DNA of 63,840 nucleotides from an uncultured Bacteroidales bacterium (GTDB taxonomy: Bacteria > Bacteroidota > Bacteroidia > Bacteroidales > Paludibacteraceae), in contig ONEZ01000021.1 of the NCBI GenBank assembly GCA_900316995.1, forward strand, positions 1-63,840, in the 5' to 3' direction. Under the pieces are notes generated by a model that saw only the letters and a list, made by a program, of their open reading frames with translations, did no database searches and was not told the DNA's origin. Positions 58,528-63,840 of this stretch are shown here, piece by piece. Every line of letters starts with the position of its first letter. Position 1 is the stretch's first letter. The position numbers were made by a program, and so were the translations under genes.

Positions 58528-58863
58528 CTACATAAAGAAGATTACCACCCCTAACATTATCACAATAATGGCTATAATCTTACGGGCGTTGAGGTGCTCT
58601 TTAAGTATTAGCATTGATAGCATCGGGACAAAGAAGTAACTCAAAGACTCCAGAATTGAGACCTCTTTAAGCAAGACTCCATGGCTCATGGCAAAAATGT
58701 TTATGGCAAGGCATACGGTCAGTACAAAGTATCCGCCCACAACTTTTACGTTAAGGTATTGTCGTATAAAATTGCTATGCTGCATGCCTGCGCTCTTTTT
58801 CAGAAGTATCTGAACGCATGCGCTCATAAAAACGGCTAATATGACTATAACAATGTAAATCAA
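58528..58863 (-). CDS. Half-size EamA-type membrane transporter, second subunit
   Basis: The 111-residue protein has four hydrophobic helices (MIYIVIVILAVFMSACVQILL, VVGGYFVLTVCLAINIFAM, ESLSYFFVPMLSMLIL, IIAIIVIMLGVVIFFM). It matches the small EamA/SMR-like halves such as ArnE/ArnF, which flip lipid-linked sugars. Its ATG overlaps the stop of the preceding half-size gene, so the two likely form a heterodimer. Located directly upstream of manC. Confidence 0.78.
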   Translation of the reverse strand: MIYIVIVILAVFMSACVQILLKKSAGMQHSNFIRQYLNVKVVGGYFVLTVCLAINIFAMSHGVLLKEVSILESLSYFFVPMLSMLILKEHLNARKIIAIIVIMLGVVIFFM

Positions 58864-59207
58864 TTCTTTGCGTATAAGACTATGCCTGTAATTATTATTG
58901 CGGAACCTACGAGGTTTTGAATTGTTATAGGCTCACCAAACAGAAAGTGAACAATAATTAGCATGTAGATTATGTTCACGCCTTTGAACATAAATGCTGT
59001 TGAAAGCTCAACATGGCGTAGCACCTGCTGCCATGCTATTGCAAATATGCCCATAACGGCGATGGACGCGGCAAAATAACCAAAGTATGCCGGTGACAGA
59101 AACTCCTGCATGGAGGCATACTTGGTACAAATGCCAGAAAAGGAGTATATCAAATATACTCCCAATAGTGATAAAATTTGTAAAAATGTGATCTTACTGC
59201 TGCTCAT
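58860..59207 (-). CDS. Half-size EamA-type membrane transporter, first subunit
   Basis: The 115-residue protein also has four helices (LSLLGVYLIYSFSGICTKYAS, SPAYFGYFAASIAVMGIFAIAW, VELSTAFMFKGVNIIYMLIIVHFLFGEPIT, NLVGSAIIITGIVLYAKN). LFGEPIT is a typical EamA motif before the last helix. It overlaps the second half gene by 4 bases and the sod gene by 14 bases. Confidence 0.78.
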   Translation of the reverse strand: MSSSKITFLQILSLLGVYLIYSFSGICTKYASMQEFLSPAYFGYFAASIAVMGIFAIAWQQVLRHVELSTAFMFKGVNIIYMLIIVHFLFGEPITIQNLVGSAIIITGIVLYAKN

Positions 59208-59784
59208 AGCGCATCTCTATGACTCTCCAGTCAACAATCTGCCACAACTCTGAGATGTGAGCAGCTCTGCGGTTCTGGTAATCAAGATAGTAGGCGTGCT
59301 CCCACACGTCAAATGTAAGAAGAGGCTTCAGCCCTTTAGCCACTGGATTAGAGGCACCGAACTCTTGTGTGATAATCAGTTTGCCATCGGCGTCCTTAGA
59401 TAGCCATACCCAGCCGGAGCCAAACAGGCCTGTGCCTTTAGCCTCAAACTCTGCCTTAAACGCATCTATGCTGCCCCACTGCGCCTTAATCTGCTCTGCA
59501 AGCGCACCTGTAGGTTCTTTCTTAGCCTTGTCTGGTGCGTTGAACTGCAAGAAATATAGCTCGTGGTTCAGAATCTGCCCAGCATTGTTAAACACCGCAC
59601 CGGCAGGAGCTTTCTTTACAATATCTTCAAGAGCCATGCTCTCATACTCACTGCTAATTATGAGTTTATTAAGATTGTCAACGTATGTCTGCAAATGCTT
59701 CCCGTGGTGGAAAGCTATAGTCTCCTTGCTTATCACCGGCTCCAATGCATCCTGGGCGTACGGCAAATTAATCAGTGTGAACAT
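59194..59784 (-). CDS. sodB: Superoxide dismutase, Fe/Mn family
   Basis: The 196-residue enzyme removes superoxide in the cytoplasm. Metal ligands are His in FHHGKHLQTYVDNLN (~26), His in ILNHELYFLQF (~77), Asp and His in FDVWEHAYYLDYQNRR (~155-159). The metal cannot be told from sequence. The first start (59805) gives a hydrophobic extension; ATG 59784 (MFTLINLPYAQDALEP) is the family-standard start. Its end overlaps the first EamA half by 14 bases, which is unusual for a house-keeping gene and suggests a rearranged join. Confidence 0.92.
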   Translation of the reverse strand: MFTLINLPYAQDALEPVISKETIAFHHGKHLQTYVDNLNKLIISSEYESMALEDIVKKAPAGAVFNNAGQILNHELYFLQFNAPDKAKKEPTGALAEQIKAQWGSIDAFKAEFEAKGTGLFGSGWVWLSKDADGKLIITQEFGASNPVAKGLKPLLTFDVWEHAYYLDYQNRRAAHISELWQIVDWRVIEMRYEQQ

Positions 59785-59873
59785 AATAATTACTGCTGTT
59801 TTCATTTGATAAAAAATTTAATTAATCTCTACTCCGCCAGCTCTTAGCCCCAAGGCTCAAGACCCAACTTTTG

Positions 59874-59881
59874 CAAAGATA
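59874..59881 (-). promoter_or_regulatory. sod promoter -7 box
   Basis: TATCTTTG on the minus strand. The leader of about 85 bases contains an AGCC...GGCT hairpin (around 59845-59858) of possible regulatory meaning. Confidence 0.55.
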
Positions 59882-59904
59882 ATCAAAAATTTTTAATATG
59901 CAAA

Positions 59905-60546
59905 TTATTTTCCCTGATGCCTCATCACCTCCACCCATTCATTCCGTCTGATATCCCCCTCAATAAACCTCAGATGAGGCATAAAGCCGCATTTGAACAC
60001 ACACGGCATCAGGCTCACCTGGTCACGGAGGCAGCCATTCAAATATTCCTGCCACCAAAGTTCCATCAGTTCTACAACCCTTGGATTGTTATGCCTGCGT
60101 ATTAAAATCCCATTCTCAGTAACCCCGATGTCATCCCTGAAGCCCCACTCCAGATACCTCTGCCATTGGTTTTCAACAACAGCCTGCTCCACCACTCTAC
60201 GCTTTATCAAATCTTCTATCTCTGACCGTACTGATGTGCAGTAGCTGTGTCTGAACGCAGCCATCAACACATTGACATTTAGCAGTTCAAAAAGTTTACT
60301 CAGATTAGCCTTAATCATCATATCCGCATCCAAGTAGATACTCCATTCATACCCCGATGGCAAATATCTGTGTGCTAACATCTTAACCCGCCTTGAAAGC
60401 AGAACGTTATTATTGTGGTCATTGTCATAGGCAATGGATTTATTTTTAATCTCAAGTCCAGGCCTCTCAGCAGTTAATTCATCTTCATCCAGATACATAA
60501 CCCTCCACACCCCAGCATCAGTAATAGCATGATTATTAGTAAACAA
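59905..60546 (-). pseudogene. Glycosyltransferase-like gene missing its 5' end
   Basis: The 213-residue frame is closely related to the protein at 62999-63724 throughout (SIYLDADMMIKANLSKLFELL, ENQWQRYLEWGFRDDIGVTENGILIRRHN, WWQEYLNGCLRDQVSLMPC). These are DUF616-type glycosyltransferase motifs with a DxD (DAD) near residue 72. The region upstream still encodes KQPQVITPGADYYLFTNNHA, but no start exists before an in-frame TAA near 60592, so the first ~20 residues (the strand AIYTVITGDYD) are lost. It may be inactive or translated from ATG 60546. Confidence 0.7.
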
Positions 60547-60609
60547 ATAGTAGTCAGCCCCAGGCGTAATAACCTGAGGCTGCTTTGTGGTTGATTATTC
60601 TCACCTACA

Positions 60610-62193
60610 TTATTTCAAAACATAGGATTCTATTTTGCAGGAATGTTTCTTGCTTGCCTTGTCATAATTTACACCAACCAAAACAACCTCACCAGTATAT
60701 TTTGCTAGTGATTTGACATAACCCTTTTGCTTGATTTGGTTTATAGCCGTATCTGCAGACTCATTCCATTTAAGCTCAATGATTATTGCAGGTTTATCAA
60801 TATTCTGTTTTGGTACAAGAACTACATCTGCAAAACCCTTTCCAGTTGGAAACTCTCTAACAAAAACGTATTGGTTCTGAGCCATGTAATACGCAATTGT
60901 AATCACACAACTTAAGCTATTCTCATTGTTGTATTGCAGCACACTGGTAAATTCTTCATGCACAGCCTCAATAGCTTGAGCCACCGCATTCTCATCACCT
61001 TCCAATGTCTGATTGAGCAAGGCTTCAGATTGCTCTAACGCATCTGTAACACTCTTCCAATCCGTATCTCTCACTGATTTTTCGAACTCCTGCTTGACTT
61101 CATAATTAGGGATTGAACAAGTCTTTTTCTGCCTGTCATAACTCAAGTAGCCAAGATGAATGAGTGTTGTGAGAGCATCATCTCTACTTATTATCTTTTG
61201 CAGATTGTTTGAGAATCTTAAAACATTGACGTTCACCTCATTGCCAGACAGCAACTCTATAACAGACTCACGCAAGCCGTCAAAGTTGAGCATAATATAT
61301 TTCCTCAGGCTCTCGTACGCTCCTGTTGTTGCCCAATAACTCTCAATACTATGTTTGCGTATGGCAGACATAACAGAATATGGATTGTAAATATGCTGAG
61401 TTTCTCCAAGTTGATATCCATCATACCACGATGTCATCTGTTCTATGTCCAGCCCATATTTATCACACAAATATGCAACCTCATCTTTTGTGAAACCAAA
61501 ATAACCAGCCAGTGCACCCGGACTAATCATCGTGAGTTCCTCAAAGTTGTTGAGAGCAGATTGTGTGTCATATTGAATAATCGGCAAGATACCAGTCATA
61601 TAAACGCCAGCAAATACCCTATCGGTATTGCCGCCTTTGAACAATCGTCTTAGCCAATCCACATAACGTCTCATCACATCAGGGTTCTTATCTGCCTCCC
61701 TGCATATAGCATCCCACTCATCTATAATCATGATAAACTTCTTACCCGTGGATGTGGCTATGTTTAACAGACAAGACATCAAATCATCTGAAGCGTTAAA
61801 CTGCACATCAGGATACTCTTGTTCAACCTCCTGTATTATTGCACCCTGCATCACCTTCACAATATCACTCAGATAATCACTATACTGCGTAGTGAAATCA
61901 GTTAGGTCCAAGTAAATGACCGGATATTTATTCAAGTGAGTTTCAAAAGATGCATCTTGGGCAATGGCCAAGTCTTTAAAAAGTACTTTGGAATCACAGG
62001 ACTGGTCATAGTAAGCGCATAACATCTTAGCAGCCATGGATTTACCAAATCTACGAGCACGAGTTACACAAAGCATATTATGCTCCGTGTTCAAAGAGCG
62101 GTTCACGTATCCAATAAGTTTTGACTTATCCACGTACTCGCCATTCCTCGCTCTTTCAAATCCAGTATTTCCTATGTTAATGAATCTGCCCAT
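60610..62193 (-). CDS. AAA-ATPase with C-terminal PD-(D/E)XK nuclease-like domain (DUF1703 type)
   Basis: The 527-residue protein has an N-terminal AAA-ATPase-like domain (FGKSMAAKMLCAYYD, ~50; VIYLDLTDF; Walker B MIIDEWDAI, ~165) and a C-terminal PD-(D/E)XK-like segment (GKGFADVVLVPKQN...PAIIIELKWNESADTAINQIKQKGYV, ~470-510). This pair is common in Bacteroidetes and Firmicutes gut bacteria, often in many copies per genome; function is unknown but phage defence or mobile-element regulation is proposed. Start ATG 62193 fits the promoter at 62218-62225. It is flanked by two related glycosyltransferase copies. Confidence 0.87.
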   Translation of the reverse strand: MGRFINIGNTGFERARNGEYVDKSKLIGYVNRSLNTEHNMLCVTRARRFGKSMAAKMLCAYYDQSCDSKVLFKDLAIAQDASFETHLNKYPVIYLDLTDFTTQYSDYLSDIVKVMQGAIIQEVEQEYPDVQFNASDDLMSCLLNIATSTGKKFIMIIDEWDAICREADKNPDVMRRYVDWLRRLFKGGNTDRVFAGVYMTGILPIIQYDTQSALNNFEELTMISPGALAGYFGFTKDEVAYLCDKYGLDIEQMTSWYDGYQLGETQHIYNPYSVMSAIRKHSIESYWATTGAYESLRKYIMLNFDGLRESVIELLSGNEVNVNVLRFSNNLQKIISRDDALTTLIHLGYLSYDRQKKTCSIPNYEVKQEFEKSVRDTDWKSVTDALEQSEALLNQTLEGDENAVAQAIEAVHEEFTSVLQYNNENSLSCVITIAYYMAQNQYVFVREFPTGKGFADVVLVPKQNIDKPAIIIELKWNESADTAINQIKQKGYVKSLAKYTGEVVLVGVNYDKASKKHSCKIESYVLK

Positions 62194-62217
62194 GATTGCG
62201 TTTGCGTATAAACAATG

Positions 62218-62225
62218 CAAAGATA
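62218..62225 (-). promoter_or_regulatory. Promoter -7 box of the AAA-ATPase gene
   Basis: TATCTTTG on the minus strand, about 20 bases of leader to ATG 62193. Confidence 0.6.
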
Positions 62226-62312
62226 ATAAAATTTATGCGGAATGCAAGGGTTCTAATCCTCTCGTTTTCTGAAACCTTCACCAATGTAAAAATTATTGAC
62301 AGGCCAGTACAA

Positions 62313-62357
62313 TAAAAAAACATTGATGGCGACCACAAAGAGCATTGGGTCGCCATC
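62313..62357 (-). terminator. Rho-independent terminator
   Basis: GATGGCGACC (62325-62334) and GGTCGCCATC (62348-62357) form a perfect 10-bp stem, followed on the minus strand by AATGTTTTTTTATT. It ends transcription coming from 62.4-63.8 kb before the ATPase promoter. Confidence 0.85.
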
Positions 62358-62998
62358 ATCATATATAGTTTCGTTATTTTTGGGTGGAGGGGAATGACAT
62401 ACTCATTTTAGTTGAACTCAGTATTTATACTGAATCTCCATTTCCCTCAACTTCTTGAACAGTTTGGATGTGAACACAAAAAAACTTTCCACAATACCTA
62501 TGTTTTGCCTTCTAATCGTTACCATATTATTAACTTTTTTATTAAATTTATAGTGTTTAATTATTGTTCTCGATATCGCCGAGGCGACCTGAAGTCCAAC
62601 AGGTAAAACTGGTTCAACTATTTCAAGTAACGAGCATATCCGCTGATACATTCTCTTACTGTGCCGTCAAAAAGCGTGCCACAATGTATATATGACATTT
62701 TGACACATAAGGTGGTGTAACCTTCACTTTTTTATATGCTTCCTAGTAATGTTATTCAATTTACGGATCTACTTTTTCTAAAATTATTTTATTCGAACCG
62801 TATTAATTATGGGTGCAACAATTTTCCATACACCTCACTCAGCGTTTACAGATGTTTCTGGATGCTGAACTTCTGTCTGATTAAGGCAGCATTTTCCGTA
62901 GCTTGTTGCTCGTATGCAGCCCGGTTTTGCAGGAAATCATTAAATATGCGCAGCAGGTCTTATGGGCCCTTGGCATTGTAAAAATGCGACCAAAAATG
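62358..62998. other. Stretch without a confident gene
   Basis: About 640 bases between the terminator and the full-length glycosyltransferase. A minus-strand frame at 62418-62651 (77 residues, basic, MYQRICSLLEIVEPVLPVG...) is the longest, without recognisable motifs or clear promoter. A TCGCC-GA-GGCGA hairpin occurs near 62577-62590. No transposase, tRNA or repeat family was recognised. It may be decayed mobile DNA. Confidence 0.4.
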
Positions 62999-63724
62999 TC
63001 ACAGGTGTTGCATCACCTCCACCCACTCATTATGCCTTACATCACCTTCTATAAACTTTAGATGCGACATAAAGCCACACTTGTAAATGCATGGCATCAG
63101 ACTTACCTGGTCTCTAAGGCAACCATTCAGATATTCCTGCCACCAAAGCTCCATCAGTTCCACAACTTTTGGATGGTTATGCCGGCGTATTAAAATCCCA
63201 TTCTCCGTTACCCCGATGTCATCCCTGAAGCTCCACTTCAGATACCTCTGCCATTGGTTCTCAACAACATCCTGCTTCACCACTCCACGGCTTACTAAAT
63301 CATCAATCTCACCCTTAACAGAATCATTGTAACTACGCCTAAATGCAGCCATCAGCGCATCGCCGTTCAGCAAATCAAACAAACTGTTCAAATCACTCCT
63401 AATCAGCATATCGGCATCCAAGTATATACTCATATCATACCCTTTTGACAGATATTTATGAGCAAGCATTTTAACTTTTCTTGAAAGAAGGATGTTGTTA
63501 ATTCGCTCATGGTTAGATGCATTAGCTTCTTTTTTATTCACAGAGCCAGACCATGCTGCCGTTAACTCAGATTCATCCAAACAAACAACCTTCCACACCC
63601 CAGCATCCTCAAATCCATGATTATTCGTAAACAAAAAGTATTCAGCCCCAGGCGTAATAACCTGAGGCTGCTTTATGGTGTCATAATCACCAGTGATTAC
63701 GGTGTATATGGCGAGGTTAGACAT
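62999..63724 (-). CDS. DUF616-type glycosyltransferase-like protein
   Basis: The 241-residue protein begins MSNLAIYTVITGDYDTIKQP and has the donor-binding SIYLDADMLIRSDLNSLFD (DxD ~102), FRDDIGVTENGILIRRHNHPKVV, and WWQEYLNGCLRDQVSLMPCIYK. These are typical of glycosyltransferases of the DUF616/TOD1-MUCI70-like group. Probably adds sugars to a surface glycan. ATG 63724 starts the family N-terminus; a longer start at 63736 touches the preceding gene. It is the intact relative of the gene at 59905. Confidence 0.78.
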   Translation of the reverse strand: MSNLAIYTVITGDYDTIKQPQVITPGAEYFLFTNNHGFEDAGVWKVVCLDESELTAAWSGSVNKKEANASNHERINNILLSRKVKMLAHKYLSKGYDMSIYLDADMLIRSDLNSLFDLLNGDALMAAFRRSYNDSVKGEIDDLVSRGVVKQDVVENQWQRYLKWSFRDDIGVTENGILIRRHNHPKVVELMELWWQEYLNGCLRDQVSLMPCIYKCGFMSHLKFIEGDVRHNEWVEVMQHL

Positions 63725-63737
63725 GTTAATACACAAA

Positions 63738-63839
63738 TTATAAAAGTTGCAGATACTTTACTTGTTCCTCTCTCAAATTGCATTCAAATGAAAAATCCTT
63801 ATGATTACTAATCGCTTCTTCGCAGAGTTCCTTAAATTT
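63738..63839 (-). CDS. 3' end of an upstream gene, cut by window edge
   Basis: The minus strand is open from the window edge to TAA at 63738-63740, encoding 33 residues ending with CNLREEQVKYLQLL. The glycosyltransferase gene starts 1-13 bases later, so they form one operon. Too short to identify; a neighbouring glycosyltransferase is likely by context. Confidence 0.5.
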   Translation of the reverse strand, partial: KFKELCEEAISNHKDFSFECNLREEQVKYLQLL

Positions 63840-63840
63840 T

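Noticed and set aside
62418-62651. A transposase remnant in the 62.2-63.0 kb gap
   Set aside because: No DDE or HUH motif or inverted repeat ends could be recognised in any frame.
1-63840. tRNA, rRNA or a replication origin
   Set aside because: No cloverleaf with a GGTTCGA-type T loop, no rRNA core sequence and no cluster of DnaA-box-like motifs were found on reading the intergenic regions.

Overview
This 63.8-kb window is a chromosomal segment of a member of the Bacteroidales, most likely Prevotella-like. The signs are promoters of the Bacteroidetes type (a TAnnTTTG -7 box, often with TTG about 20 bases upstream), few Shine-Dalgarno sequences, a universal-stress/2-oxoacid:ferredoxin oxidoreductase gene set, SusC-type carboxypeptidase-like regulatory domains, PorT/OmpW-like barrels, and intergenic regions packed with small palindromic and heptameric repeats. 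Species-level assignment is not possible from the sequence alone. No rRNA, tRNA, complete insertion sequence or CRISPR array was recognised.

Layout. 0-2.3 kb is an accessory patch: a 5'-truncated gene, an internally deleted sugar O-acetyltransferase and an AbiE-type toxin-antitoxin pair with a palindromic operator. 2.4-19.6 kb is housekeeping: rlmD, prs, glyA and ftsK on the minus strand, a stress protein, hisS and an outer-membrane barrel, cca, then a plus-strand run lipoprotein-thioredoxin-yidC-grpE-dnaJ-mnmA. 19.6-22.4 kb is a four-subunit 2-oxoacid:ferredoxin oxidoreductase operon. 23.4-26.2 kb is an accessory island that follows a truncated metallo-beta-lactamase gene: a DUF3791/DUF3990 module, small secreted repeat proteins and a CoiA-like nuclease. 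26.2-35.5 kb holds an Smr protein, gph, a TetR regulator facing an acyl-CoA ligase that carries a candidate operator, a ClpB lacking its N-domain, and an overlapping radical-SAM/zinc-ribbon lipoprotein pair. 36.1-41.7 kb contains an AT-rich membrane sulfatase and two HipA-type toxin systems side by side, one complete HipBA and one split HipB-HipS-HipT. 42.7-59.2 kb is a minus-strand cell-surface polysaccharide region: wbpB/D/E-like genes for a diacetamido-uronic acid, a Wzi-like barrel, sugar transferase, FemAB-like transferase, porin, deacetylase, lipoproteins, ugd, manC and two half-size EamA transporters. Fe/Mn superoxide dismutase follows. 59.9-63.8 kb has two related glycosyltransferases (one 5'-truncated) around an AAA-ATPase/nuclease gene.

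The most unusual content is between and inside the genes. At least five families of small repeats occur: (R1) 7-mer and 8-mer tandem runs, (R2) a 70-95 bp palindrome ending in CGTCATSCTGA, (R3) a string of short hairpins beginning GGAGCGTAGC, (R4) a 140-210 bp element with covarying hairpins and a basal stem whose sequence differs in every copy but is always self-complementary, and (R5) a short CGTGTTGATGAACACG hairpin unit. Some have entered coding sequence in frame (ugd, manC, the signal peptide of the Wzi-like protein) and one R2 copy supplies the stop codons of two convergent genes. A further, single-copy 174-bp long-range stem structure precedes the sulfatase gene.
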